A stretch of 64,000 nt of DNA, from positions 1 to 64,000 of the forward strand of contig JACRQG010000007.1 of the NCBI GenBank assembly GCA_016222805.1, given 5' to 3'. The position numbers and the translations under genes are program-made. This document shows, piece after piece, positions 8,242-17,021 of this stretch (positions are counted from its first letter, which is position 1; each line of letters begins with the position of its first letter). The notes beneath the pieces are model-generated. The model saw only the letters and a list, made by a program, of their open reading frames with translations. It did not search any database and was not told the DNA's origin. This stretch comes from Verrucomicrobiota bacterium. GTDB lineage: Bacteria; Verrucomicrobiota; Verrucomicrobiia; Opitutales; Opitutaceae.

Positions 8242-9431
8242 ACACCGGCCGAACCTCGCCGCGGTGGGTTGCCTGGGTCGCGGCCGCCACGCTCCTGCTC
8301 GCAGCGTTGTTCTTCGCCGGCCGCGCCGGCTGGAACGGGTGGCGGACCCGGCAGTCCGAGCGGTTCACCGAGTCGGGATATCAGCTCTGGCAGCAGGGTC
8401 GGTTGCGGGAGGCCGAACTGGCGCTGGAGTCCGCGGAGCAGCTGGCGCCCGGGGCGCTCCGGCCCCGGTTGCTGAAGGCCCGGATGTGGCTGGTGACCGG
8501 TCGGCGGGAGGAGGCTTTGGTCGCGTTTCGCGCCCTGCGGGCGGTGGCGGACCCGGTCTGGCGGGGCGCGGTCACCGCCAATCTTCATGATGCGCTGATC
8601 GGCACCGCATGTTGGGAGGAATTGACGGAGTTGGCGCTGACCGAGTTGGCGGGCGGCTCGCCCGCGGGCCTCGAATGGCTCACGGCCGCGCTGGAGGCGG
8701 TGCGGCTGGCGGAGCCCGGCGCGCGGATTGAGGCGGTGTTGGCGCGTGGCCTGCCCCACGTCTCCGGACCGGCACGACTCCTTGTAGAGGCGCAGGGCGC
8801 CCTCGCGGCCGGCCGGGTGGCGCACGCGCGGCAAATCCTGGCCAGACTTCCCGTCCCGTTGTCGCCGGAACTGGGCCGCTTGGCCGCGCGGGTCTGGGGG
8901 CGCGCCGGCGACCGGGCCGAGGCCCGGCTCGCGCTGACCCGCGTGAACCGAACCTTGACGGCGGACGAGCAGGCGCTGGCGGCACTGGTGACCGCCGAGG
9001 ACGATCCGGCAGCGGCGGTGGCGGCCGTGCGGCGATTGCTGCAACGGGCGGCAGGTGGTGCCGCGGAGGAGAACCTGCTGGCCGCCGGGCTTGGACTCGC
9101 GCTGGCCCAGCCGGAACCGCGGGTGGCCGCGGCCTTTGGCGGCGGCTTGGATCGCTGGGGCGATGGGATGCTGCCCAGCCTGGCGACCGGAGTCTGGTTG
9201 CTGCAGGAGCTTTCCGGCCAGGAGCCGTTGGCGGAGAAATGGCGGGAGCACCTGCAACAGCGCCTGGGTTGCGCCGCCCTGCCGCGCGGCTTCCGGTCGC
9301 CGACGACCAATGCTTTCCGTCTGCTGGTGGATTCCGTGCCGCTCCGGCGCGATCTGCTCTACGGTTTACTTGCGGCGGTCCCGCCGGCCCGGATCTCTCC
9401 GGTCCCGATCTCGCGGGAGCGGAGGACCTGA
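8238..9431 (+). CDS. Membrane-anchored TPR-like protein, cassette 3
   Basis: The protein has 397 residues. I chose the GTG at 8238 because AGGAGGT lies 8 bases upstream and the start overlaps the preceding stop in GTGA. One membrane segment (WVAAATLLLAALFFAGRAGW, about residues 12-32) is followed by RQSERF, TPR-like helices (QQGRLREAELALESAEQLAP, TGRREEALVAFRAL) and a C-terminal block (VDSVPLRRDLLYGLLAAV). These match the paralogues at 746 and 4418. Coupling to a PEP-CTERM gene for the third time argues that the two products act together. The soluble part should lie outside the cytoplasmic membrane. No catalytic motif is visible. Confidence 0.8.
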   Translation: MNTGRTSPRWVAWVAAATLLLAALFFAGRAGWNGWRTRQSERFTESGYQLWQQGRLREAELALESAEQLAPGALRPRLLKARMWLVTGRREEALVAFRALRAVADPVWRGAVTANLHDALIGTACWEELTELALTELAGGSPAGLEWLTAALEAVRLAEPGARIEAVLARGLPHVSGPARLLVEAQGALAAGRVAHARQILARLPVPLSPELGRLAARVWGRAGDRAEARLALTRVNRTLTADEQALAALVTAEDDPAAAVAAVRRLLQRAAGGAAEENLLAAGLGLALAQPEPRVAAAFGGGLDRWGDGMLPSLATGVWLLQELSGQEPLAEKWREHLQQRLGCAALPRGFRSPTTNAFRLLVDSVPLRRDLLYGLLAAVPPARISPVPISRERRT

Positions 9432-9475
9432 CCGAACGCCGGAGGCTGCCGCCAGCCCGCAACGAGGCAGGGAGG

Positions 9476-9491
9476 GTCCGGTCGCCCGGAC
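9476..9491. terminator. Stem-loop between convergent genes
   Basis: GTCCGG-TCGC-CCGGAC is a perfect 6-base stem with a 4-base loop in the 147-base gap between convergent genes ending at 9431 and 9579. No T-run follows, so intrinsic termination is uncertain. Nothing else is visible in the gap. Confidence 0.3.
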
Positions 9492-9578
9492 GAACTCCCA
9501 GCGGGAGGCCAGTTCCAGAAGCGGGCCGCGTGGAGAGCCGGGGAGCGTGTCCAGTTCGCGGATGGACATGCTCCGGCG

Positions 9579-11870
9579 TCACGCCGGGGTGGATCGAGTG
9601 CCCGGCCCGGGCCCTGACCCTCCATTACCGGGAGAAAGGGCGGCTGCGACGCCCCGCAGCAGGCTCTCGCTGGTAAACGGTTTTACAATGGTCGCGGCGA
9701 GGTTCAGGCCGGTGAGCGGCTCTTCCGGCGAAGTTCCGATTCGTCCGCTCACCAGGACCACCGGGGTCTCCGGCACCAGCGGGCGGAGGGCGTGGATGAA
9801 CTCGATCCCGTCCATCCCCGGCATCTGCCGGTCGGTGATGACCAGGTCGAGTCGTTCACCGATTTCCGCGGCGCGGCACAGTCCATCGATCCCATCCGCG
9901 GCGAGATGGACCGTGAAATGGTGGGTGGTGAGCACCGATTCAGCGGCTTCGCGGATGAGGGGTTCGTCGTCCACAAAGAGCACGACGCGACCCCGGCCGT
10001 CGATTTTGGCGGACGGCGCGACGGGAACTTCCCCGGCCGCGGCGGCGGTGGGGATGGCCGGCAGGTAGAGACTGAATTCCGTGCCCCGGTTGGGTTCGGA
10101 ATAGAAAGACACGAACCCACCGTGCGATCGCGTGATCCGGGCCACGGCGGCCAATCCGAGGCCGGGCCGGCCGAGACTCGCCTTGGTCGTGAAGAACGGC
10201 TCGAAGATCTTGCCTTGGAGACCGGCGGGGATCCCGCCACCCGAGTCGAACACCGAGGCGACGATGAACTCACCCGGATGGGCGCCCGGGACGGTGCGGG
10301 CGAAGGCGGTATCGACGGTCTGCCGGCGCACACTCAGACGCAGCGTCCCCCCGGTGGGCAGGGCGTCGCGGGCGTTCATGCACAGGTTGAAGAGTGCCTG
10401 TTGCAGGTGCGCCCGGCGTCCCACGGCGGTGGAAGGACCGGAGAGCGGAACCCGGACGATCTGAATCTGCTTCGGGAGGGTCAGGCGGAGGGTGCGCTCG
10501 ATGTCGGCGAGCAGCGTGTTGATCTCCAGCGGTTCGGAAGTGCCGGGATTGCCTTCGGTAAAGGCCATCAACTGTTGCAGGATTTCGGAAGTGAGCCGGG
10601 CGCCCGACTCGATGGCGAAGAGCGGGTCGCGGCCGGGAACCGGGCTCCGGCGCAGCGCTTCCACCCCGAGGAGAATTGGGGTGAGCGCGTTCCGCATCTC
10701 CAGGACGATGCTGCCGGCCAGGGTGCCGAGTGCGTCGAAGCGCTGGTACTGTTCCAGGCGCATCTCGGTCAACTTTTCTCCCGTCCGGTCCACGAAGGCG
10801 CCCACGAAGGTGGTCGGAGATTCGCGAACCGCGGAACCGAAGACCCAGCGGGCGCTGCCGTCAGGGAGGCGGAGACGCAGGCCGCCGGAGAAGGGCCGCC
10901 CTTCCCGGATCAGCGCCCGCCACGCTTCCCGGCAAGCCCGCCGGTCGGCGGAATCGAAGATCCGCAGCCACCGGCGGTTCCGAATCGCCGTGGCCTCGAT
11001 CTGCGTGATCCGGCGGCCCTCGTCGTTGACGAAGACACAGTGACCGTTGTGGTCCACCCGGAGAATCGCCACCGGCACGGTCCGGGCCAGGAGGTCGTAA
11101 CGACGGTTTTCGGCTTCGAGTTCGGTGAGTCTCCGCCGGTCCATCTCCTCGCGTTGACGGCCCAGTTCCTGCAGGGTGGAAATAGTGTGGCGCGACGCCA
11201 GGCGATGCAGGTAGGTGAGCAACAGGCCCCCGCCCACCAGCCAGCACAGCGCGCACGCAAGCGCACTGCTCACGGCAATCCGCTCGTTCCACTTCGCGAC
11301 GTCGCGATCCAGCCCGAGCACGTAGCGGCCTGCTGGCGCCGGCAGCACAGCGAACGCCGAGTACCACGTGCCGAACTCGTCGGTCTCGGGGCCCTCCCAC
11401 GAGGGTTCACCCGTGCGCAGCACGGTCCGAAGGCCCGGGGAAAGCCGGGGATCGCGGTAGTTGCGGTATTCATCCCCGGGTTTCGATTCCTCCTTGCTTC
11501 CGGGTTCCGCCGAGTCGGCCACGAAGACAACCCGGTCGACGGCCTCCTCCCAGTGGAAGATGTAGAGAAAGCGATCATCGGGGTCGACGACGGCGACCCG
11601 GCGCAGGCGCGCCTTGAGCCGGGCGTAGTCGTTGGCAGTGACTTCGGTGGTTTGTCCGCGCAGCTGGCGGAGATCCGCGGCCTCGAAGGTCGCGGCCATG
11701 CTCCGCACGCGTCGCAGGAGTTCCTCGATCCCCTGCCGGTGCGTCGATAGTCCCGTGAGCACGCCTGCGAGAATGCCGCCGGCTCCGATGAGGGCGACCG
11801 CCACGAGGGAACACGGGGCGCGGAGCGACGGAGCGCCGTGCCGGAGAAAGAGACGGGGACACGCGGGCAT
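9579..11870 (-). CDS. Membrane hybrid histidine kinase without the phospho-histidine
   Basis: The protein has 763 residues. Membrane helices at about 20-41 and 199-220 enclose an extracytoplasmic sensor region. A PAS domain (about 255-365), a dimerisation helix region (375-440), an ATPase domain (485-605) and a receiver (628-745) follow. The ATPase motifs are intact: N-box near Asn495/Asn499, FDSGGG at 541-546, FEPFFTTK and GRPGLGL. The receiver has DDE at 634-636, Asp680 (VITDRQMPGMDG) and Lys730. The H-box reads LAGSIVLEMRN where the usual form is LAGGIAHDFNN, so residue 390 is Leu instead of His. It may act as a scaffold or phosphatase, or signal through another kinase. It lies 9 bases after the hybrid kinase at 13832, probably in one operon. 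Confidence 0.9.
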   Translation of the reverse strand: MPACPRLFLRHGAPSLRAPCSLVAVALIGAGGILAGVLTGLSTHRQGIEELLRRVRSMAATFEAADLRQLRGQTTEVTANDYARLKARLRRVAVVDPDDRFLYIFHWEEAVDRVVFVADSAEPGSKEESKPGDEYRNYRDPRLSPGLRTVLRTGEPSWEGPETDEFGTWYSAFAVLPAPAGRYVLGLDRDVAKWNERIAVSSALACALCWLVGGGLLLTYLHRLASRHTISTLQELGRQREEMDRRRLTELEAENRRYDLLARTVPVAILRVDHNGHCVFVNDEGRRITQIEATAIRNRRWLRIFDSADRRACREAWRALIREGRPFSGGLRLRLPDGSARWVFGSAVRESPTTFVGAFVDRTGEKLTEMRLEQYQRFDALGTLAGSIVLEMRNALTPILLGVEALRRSPVPGRDPLFAIESGARLTSEILQQLMAFTEGNPGTSEPLEINTLLADIERTLRLTLPKQIQIVRVPLSGPSTAVGRRAHLQQALFNLCMNARDALPTGGTLRLSVRRQTVDTAFARTVPGAHPGEFIVASVFDSGGGIPAGLQGKIFEPFFTTKASLGRPGLGLAAVARITRSHGGFVSFYSEPNRGTEFSLYLPAIPTAAAAGEVPVAPSAKIDGRGRVVLFVDDEPLIREAAESVLTTHHFTVHLAADGIDGLCRAAEIGERLDLVITDRQMPGMDGIEFIHALRPLVPETPVVLVSGRIGTSPEEPLTGLNLAATIVKPFTSESLLRGVAAALSPGNGGSGPGPGTRSTPA

Positions 11871-11879
11871 CGGTCGAGC

Positions 11880-13832
11880 TCAAGCCGGTGCCGGAGTGGT
11901 CAAGGAATTGGCGAGGGCCTGGTGCAGCCGTTCCGCCAGGCTCGCCTGGTTGAACGGCTTGGCGAGATAGTGAGTGACCCCGAGTTCAGTGAGGAGGGCA
12001 CGTTCGTCGTCCGCGATCCGGCCACTCATCACGATGATGGGAATGTCCGGTGACAAGCGGCGCAGGGCGCGGGTCAGCGTGATGCCGTTCAGGTTCGGCA
12101 TGTGCAGATCGGTCATGACGAGACCGATCTCGTCGCGCACCTTGGAAGCGTGGGTCAGCGCGCGGGCGCCATCCTCGACTGTGATGACCTGGAAACCGAG
12201 GCTCTCCAGGGCGGACTTGACGACTTCCCGCACAAAGGCCTCGTCGTCGACAATCAGGGCGAGCTTGCGGGCCGGTGCCAGCGGGAGAGGCACGGGTGGC
12301 GGAGGTCGGGTAACGGGCACCGCTTCCCCGAGGATCGGCAGGTAGATCGAGAAGCGCGTGCCGCGTCCGACCTCGGAGTAGAGTTTGAGAAAGCCCCGGT
12401 GACCCTTGACGATGCCATGGACGGCGGACAAACCGAGCCCCGTGCCCTTGTCCGGTCCCTTGGTGGTGAAGAACGGATCAAAGATGCGGTCGCGGATCTC
12501 CGGTGGGATGCCGGTGCCGGTGTCGGTGACATTGAAGCGGACGTACGTTCCAGGCCTGGCCTCGGTGAGCGTCGCGGCATAGGCCGCATCGACGTCAACA
12601 TACTCGGCGGTGACGGTGAGCTGGCCGCCCTTGGGCATCGCGTCCCGGGCGTTCAGGGTCAGGTTGAGCAGGACTCGCAGCAGATGAACGTCGTCGCCGC
12701 TAATCGAGGGGAGCTCGGCACCCGATCCGATTTCGACCTGGATGTTCTTGGGAAAGGTGTTGGCGATGATCCGTCCCAGCTCGCCCAGGAGGGTCTGGGG
12801 CGCGAGGGGCTTGAGGCGGAGTTCCGTCCGCTTGGCGAACATCAACATCTGCGTGACCAGCCCGGCGGCCCGTTCGGCGCTGGCCTGCATGCCATCGATT
12901 AGCCGGAGCTGGGCCGGGGAGGCGGAGGGGCGCAACAAGTCGAGCCCGAGAATGATCGGGGCGAGAGTGTTGTTGAGATCGTGGGCCACTCCGCCCGCGA
13001 GCACCCCCATGCTTTCGAGCCGTTGGGCGCCCGCGACCTTGGCCTCGGCCTGCTTCTGTTCGCTGATGTCGCGGAGGAGCAGGAACTCGAACTCCTGGCC
13101 TTCGAAGCGAAGCCCGCGGACGACGAGTTCCGCGATGAACTCGCGGCCGGAGACCGACCGCACGGGGGTCTCGAATCGTTGCGGGGCGCTTTCACTCGGG
13201 CCGTCATCGCCCAGTGGTTGCCGCTGCCATGGCAGCCGTCCACCGGGCATGAAGGAGGAAATCGCCGGCGTGTCCGCTCTTGAGATGTCCAGCAGATCTT
13301 CGAGGTGCTGGTTGCACCGGATGATCCGGCCGGTGGAGTCGATCCAGCCGACGCCGATGGGAGCGTGTTCGACGGAAAAGTCGGAAAAGTAGGCGCGGGT
13401 GGCGCCTTCGCGCAGTTTCAACTCCAGGTCGAGGTAGCGGGCGCGGAGTTCCTGGGAGACGGGGGAGGGCGGGGCCGGGCGCCGGAAGACGCCGCGGGTC
13501 AACACGGGCTGACCGTTCTCGTAGACGACGGAAATCCGGCCTTCGAGTTCAACGGAACCACCCGACTGGTTGCGAAAGTGCAGGTTCTGGAGGCCGACGT
13601 CCTCGCCCGCTCGCAGCCGCGCGAAGATCGCCGCGACCTTGGCCGCCGACGAGGGATGGATGAGATCGAACACCTTGAGGCCCACGACGGGCGTCTCCGT
13701 GAAGTCCAGGGCCGCGCGCAGAGCCTGGTTGACGTACCGGATCGTGCCATCGAGGTCGACGCAGGTCACCAAGTCCCCGGAGGGGGCAAAGAGTGACTCC
13801 GGGGCGGCGGGAAGAACTCGGGCAGTATCCAT
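11880..13832 (-). CDS. Cytosolic PAS-PAS hybrid histidine kinase
   Basis: The protein has 650 residues from the ATG at 13832; an in-frame upstream codon at 13964 would add 44 unconvincing residues. No membrane helix is present. Two PAS-like domains (about 18-115 and 145-258) precede the H-box [12 protein letters not shown] with His284, the ATPase domain (Asn390/Asn394, TDTGTGIP at 436-443, [16 protein letters not shown]) and a C-terminal receiver (DDE at 529-531, Asp575, Lys625). Proteins of this type autophosphorylate and pass phosphate to their own receiver and often onward through a relay. It is first in a two-gene minus-strand unit with the His-less kinase and divergent from the NarL regulator at 13979. 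It may supply phosphate for the His-less partner; this is inference. Confidence 0.9.
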   Translation of the reverse strand: MDTARVLPAAPESLFAPSGDLVTCVDLDGTIRYVNQALRAALDFTETPVVGLKVFDLIHPSSAAKVAAIFARLRAGEDVGLQNLHFRNQSGGSVELEGRISVVYENGQPVLTRGVFRRPAPPSPVSQELRARYLDLELKLREGATRAYFSDFSVEHAPIGVGWIDSTGRIIRCNQHLEDLLDISRADTPAISSFMPGGRLPWQRQPLGDDGPSESAPQRFETPVRSVSGREFIAELVVRGLRFEGQEFEFLLLRDISEQKQAEAKVAGAQRLESMGVLAGGVAHDLNNTLAPIILGLDLLRPSASPAQLRLIDGMQASAERAAGLVTQMLMFAKRTELRLKPLAPQTLLGELGRIIANTFPKNIQVEIGSGAELPSISGDDVHLLRVLLNLTLNARDAMPKGGQLTVTAEYVDVDAAYAATLTEARPGTYVRFNVTDTGTGIPPEIRDRIFDPFFTTKGPDKGTGLGLSAVHGIVKGHRGFLKLYSEVGRGTRFSIYLPILGEAVPVTRPPPPVPLPLAPARKLALIVDDEAFVREVVKSALESLGFQVITVEDGARALTHASKVRDEIGLVMTDLHMPNLNGITLTRALRRLSPDIPIIVMSGRIADDERALLTELGVTHYLAKPFNQASLAERLHQALANSLTTPAPA

Positions 13833-13933
13833 GGAGGGCAGAAGTTCGCGGTTCGCAGGGACCGAGTTGACCGTCGGGCGGAGAACGAGGCGAACTTCCG
13901 GGATTGGCGACTTCTGGCGGGTGGAGGGGCGCC

Positions 13934-13948
13934 GGGAAAAAGCTTTCC
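13934..13948. promoter_or_regulatory. GGGAAAAAG element before NarL regulator 1
   Basis: GGGAAAAAGCTTTCC contains GGAAA/TTTCC arms around 4 bases, in the gap between divergent genes starting at 13832 and 13979. It ends 30 bases before the ATG at 13979. The 9-base core GGGAAAAAG recurs at 14747 before the next regulator. Confidence 0.3.
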
Positions 13949-13978
13949 ACGCAGGTGGTCCCAACTACCCTGCGCGCA

Positions 13979-14719
13979 ATGAATAGGACTCGCGGCACCC
14001 GGACTGCGGCCCGCGGACCCGTGCCGCCCTGCCGGGTATGGATCGTGGAGGACCACATCTCGGTGCGGCAGTTGCTGGAGACGTTCGTGGCGTATCTGCC
14101 CGGGTTTGTCGTCACCGGGGTCAGCGAGGAAGACGGACCGGCGCTCGCGGCCGCCCGGCGTCACGAGGTGGATATCGTCATCCTCGATTTGATGATCCCC
14201 GGGGACGGGGGGATGAACACCCTGCAACGCCTGATGCAGCTACCCCAGCCGCCCCGGGTGGTGATCTATTCGGCCACGGTGACCGTGCATTCGTTGAAGC
14301 TGGCGATGGCCCACGGTGCCTACGGCTATGTTGACAAGTCCGATTCGATTGAGGACTTGCGCACGGCGCTGCAGCGGGTGCAGGCCGGGGGAGTTCACTT
14401 CAGCCAGCGGGCGAGCCAGTTGCTGACGACGCTGCTGGCTCCGGTTTCCCGCGAGAACAACGAGCAGGAGCGGCTCGAACTTCGGGTGCTGGAATTGCTG
14501 GCCCGAGGGGCCACGATCAAGGAAGCGGCGCACGAATTGAAAGTCTCCGCGCAGCGGGTGTATCGCATCCGCCAGTTGGTGATGGAGCGGGCGCATGCCC
14601 GGAACGCACAGGACTTGATTCGCTACGCGATCGAAGTGGGCCTGGTGGGCGCGTATCGGGCGGAAACCTCCTCCTGGCCGCCGCCGGGAGATTCGTCGAA
14701 GTCGGTTGGCGGTACGTAG
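13979..14719 (+). CDS. NarL/FixJ-type response regulator 1
   Basis: The protein has 246 residues. The N-terminal receiver has VEDH (residues 23-26), phospho-acceptor Asp70 (VILDLMIPG) and Lys120 (YVDKSD). The C-terminal LuxR-type helix-turn-helix is at about 165-225 (ARGATIKEAAHELKVSAQRV, then YRIRQL). Such proteins bind DNA after phosphorylation at the aspartate. I chose the ATG at 13979 because residues upstream of it are unrelated to the family. It is divergent from the hybrid kinases, and no kinase is fused to it, so these neighbours are its likely phosphate donors. It shares its layout with the regulators at 14797 and 19125. Confidence 0.92.
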   Translation: MNRTRGTRTAARGPVPPCRVWIVEDHISVRQLLETFVAYLPGFVVTGVSEEDGPALAAARRHEVDIVILDLMIPGDGGMNTLQRLMQLPQPPRVVIYSATVTVHSLKLAMAHGAYGYVDKSDSIEDLRTALQRVQAGGVHFSQRASQLLTTLLAPVSRENNEQERLELRVLELLARGATIKEAAHELKVSAQRVYRIRQLVMERAHARNAQDLIRYAIEVGLVGAYRAETSSWPPPGDSSKSVGGT

Positions 14720-14746
14720 TTTCGCCCCGCGCGATTCCCGGCGGCA

Positions 14747-14760
14747 GGGAAAAAGTATCC
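14747..14760 (+). promoter_or_regulatory. GGGAAAAAG element before NarL regulator 2
   Basis: GGGAAAAAGTATCC ends 36 bases before the ATG at 14797. It shares GGGAAAAAG and a TCC end with the site at 13934. It lies in the 77-base gap after regulator 1, which also holds TACGTA at 14713-14718. A common regulator site is inference. Confidence 0.3.
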
Positions 14761-14796
14761 GTGCGTTTTGCCCGTGGGGTGAGTTTTTTTCCCCGC

Positions 14797-15501
14797 ATGA
14801 CGGCCAACCGCTCTCCTTCGGACGCCACCCAGGTCCACCGCATCCGCCTTTTCCTCGTGGAGGACCAGACGCTGTTTGCCTCGTTGCTGGTCGAGATTCT
14901 GTCCGGTCATCCCCGGTTTGAAGTCGTCGGCCTGGCCGCCACGGGAGCCGAGGCCCGGGAGCGCCTCCGGGTGGTGACGCCGGATATCGTGCTGGTCGAC
15001 CTGGTGCTGCCGGACATGAGCGGATTGGAGTTGATCGCCGAACTGATGGCGGCGAAGCCCGCGTTCAAGGTGGTGGTGTGCTCGGCGGCGGCGCATGACA
15101 ATGCCATCACGATGGCGTTTTCCCTGGGGGTGCACGGCTTCGTGGAGAAGACGACCGGCATTCCGGAGCTCATCGAGGTGCTGGAGCGGACCGGCGATGG
15201 CGTGTATGCGTTCTCGCCGCGGGTCAGCGACGTGCTGCGCCGCAGCCTGCGGGAGGGAGGCCGACAGCAGAACCTGCTGCCGGGTGATCTCGCAGTGCTG
15301 CGCCGGCTGGCGCAGCTGCAGGGCGTGCGGGAGATCGCCGCCGAGACGGGTTTGTCCGTGTCGGGGGTCTACAAGGTCCGGCAACGCATCGCCCGGCGAA
15401 CCGGGGCGCGGACGAAACGGGAACTGATCGACCTGGCCGTCCGGCTGGGGCTGGTGCGGGAACTCTCCGGCGGAGTCGGACCGGAAGGGGGCGCCGAGTG
15501 A
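14797..15501 (+). CDS. NarL/FixJ-type response regulator 2
   Basis: The protein has 234 residues. The receiver has VEDQ (21-24), Asp68 (LVDLVLPDMSG) and Lys118 (FVEKTT). The C-terminal helix-turn-helix spans about 160-220 (QGVREIAAETGLSVSGVYKV). The ATG at 14797 was preferred to GTG 14761 because the extra residues have no family counterpart. The stop overlaps the GTG of the sensor kinase at 15498 in GTGA. It therefore starts a tightly coupled set: regulator, kinase, receiver-kinase. The likely role is a DNA-binding output of that kinase pair; its target genes are unknown. Confidence 0.92.
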   Translation: MTANRSPSDATQVHRIRLFLVEDQTLFASLLVEILSGHPRFEVVGLAATGAEARERLRVVTPDIVLVDLVLPDMSGLELIAELMAAKPAFKVVVCSAAAHDNAITMAFSLGVHGFVEKTTGIPELIEVLERTGDGVYAFSPRVSDVLRRSLREGGRQQNLLPGDLAVLRRLAQLQGVREIAAETGLSVSGVYKVRQRIARRTGARTKRELIDLAVRLGLVRELSGGVGPEGGAE

Positions 15502-17021
15502 GTTCTCCAGGTCCCGCCCTCGAGGGGCGCGGCGACGGGTCCGCGGATGCGGCGGCCTTTCGTCAGGCGGTGGAACTGGCCCGCGAGGGATTCGCCCTGA
15601 CGGATCGGCTCGGGTGCTTCACCTACCTCAATCGGGAGCACGTGCGCCTCTTTGGTTACGATACCGCGGACGAACTGCTCGGCCAATCCTGGCGCGTGCT
15701 CTATGCGGACGACGGGGTTCGCCGGGTGGAAGGGGAGGCGTTGCCCGCGTTGGCCGAGCGCGGTTACTGGCACGGCCATGTGATGGCGCGGCGCCGGGAT
15801 GGCACCCAGTTTCACGAGGATCTGACCCTCTCGGCCATGCCGGACGGCAGGATCGTGTGCAATTGCCGTGATCGCACGACGGAAGTGACCCTGGCGGAGG
15901 ACATCCGCGCCCGCGAGGGGCTGCTGCGGCAGTTCATCGATTCGCTCGAGAGCGGCGTCACGATTCGGCAGTGCGACGGGCGCTACGAGTATGCGAACGA
16001 GCCGATGGCCCGGATGCTCGACCTGCCGGTGCGGGAGATCATCGGCCGGCAGGAGCTGGAACGCGGTCCGACGGAGCTTCTGCGCATCATGCGTGAGCTC
16101 GACGCCCAGGTGGCTGCGTCCGGGCGGCGCTTCGAGACGGAACGGAGTTATCAGTGGGAGGGACGGGAGCAGACCGTCTACGTGGCGAAAACGCCGGTGA
16201 GCCAGGAATCGGGGGTCGTGTCGCACGTCTGCACGCTGGTGCGTGATGTCACCCGGAAGCGGAAGCTGGAGCGGGAGGCCCGGGAGGTGGGCGAACGCCG
16301 GCAGCACTACGCCGAGATGCAACGGGAGTTCATTTCGATGGTCTCGCACGAATTCCGCACGCCGCTGACCGCGATCCAGGGGACGCACTACCTGGTGGAG
16401 CAGCACTTGAAGCAGTTTCCGACCGACGCCGTCGCCCCGATGGTCCGCCTGCTGGGGATTCAGGCCGAGTCACTCGCCACGATGCGCGACCTGGTCGACC
16501 AGGTGTTGCGCCTGAATCGCATCGAGCACCAGTCGGCGGAAGTGCAGCTGCGGCCATTGCGGGTGGGGCACTTGCTGGAACGGGTGGTGACATCCTTCAA
16601 CGCCGCCATGGTGGCGCCACGGGTGGAGTGGAGCAATGAACTGCCGGCCGAGTTCCTGGCGCCCAGCGACGCCACCCGGTTGCGCACGGCGGTGGAGAAC
16701 CTGATTTCGAACGGACTGAAATACTCGCCTGCCGACAAGCCGGTCCGGGTGCGGGCCGGCCTTACCGCGGAGGGATGGCGAATCGTGGTGGCGGACGAGG
16801 GGCGCGGCATCCCGGAAGCGGAGCAGGCGAAAGTATTCCAGCCGTTCTTCCGCTCGAGCAACGTGGCGCGGGTGTCGGGCACCGGCCTGGGCCTCACCAT
16901 CGTGAAGCGACTCGCGGAGTCCCTGGGTGGGGGAGTGGCGTTCATCAGCCGGGAAAACGCCGGCTCTTCCTTTGTTCTGGAGTTCTCCTCCGCCCAGCCG
17001 CCAGGCCCTGCCACCCCATGA
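15498..17021 (+). CDS. PAS-PAS sensor histidine kinase
   Basis: The protein has 507 residues and no membrane segment. Two PAS-like domains (about 20-130 and 140-255) are followed by the H-box EFISMVSHEFRTPLTAI with His284 and an intact ATPase domain (Asn405 in NLISNGLKYS, ADEGRGIP at 432-439, VFQPFFRS, GTGLGLTIVK at 461-470). It autophosphorylates on His284 and should pass phosphate to a receiver. The GTG start overlaps the stop of regulator 2, and the stop overlaps the ATG of the receiver-kinase at 17018. Both overlaps are 4 bases. Partners are therefore probably regulator 2 and the next protein. Confidence 0.92.
   Translation: MSSPGPALEGRGDGSADAAAFRQAVELAREGFALTDRLGCFTYLNREHVRLFGYDTADELLGQSWRVLYADDGVRRVEGEALPALAERGYWHGHVMARRRDGTQFHEDLTLSAMPDGRIVCNCRDRTTEVTLAEDIRAREGLLRQFIDSLESGVTIRQCDGRYEYANEPMARMLDLPVREIIGRQELERGPTELLRIMRELDAQVAASGRRFETERSYQWEGREQTVYVAKTPVSQESGVVSHVCTLVRDVTRKRKLEREAREVGERRQHYAEMQREFISMVSHEFRTPLTAIQGTHYLVEQHLKQFPTDAVAPMVRLLGIQAESLATMRDLVDQVLRLNRIEHQSAEVQLRPLRVGHLLERVVTSFNAAMVAPRVEWSNELPAEFLAPSDATRLRTAVENLISNGLKYSPADKPVRVRAGLTAEGWRIVVADEGRGIPEAEQAKVFQPFFRSSNVARVSGTGLGLTIVKRLAESLGGGVAFISRENAGSSFVLEFSSAQPPGPATP

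Noticed and set aside
1-9431. Search for an exosortase or its usual EPS-type partners beside the PEP-CTERM genes
   Set aside because: No multi-helix exosortase or polysaccharide-synthesis gene is present in the window; the sorting enzyme must be elsewhere.
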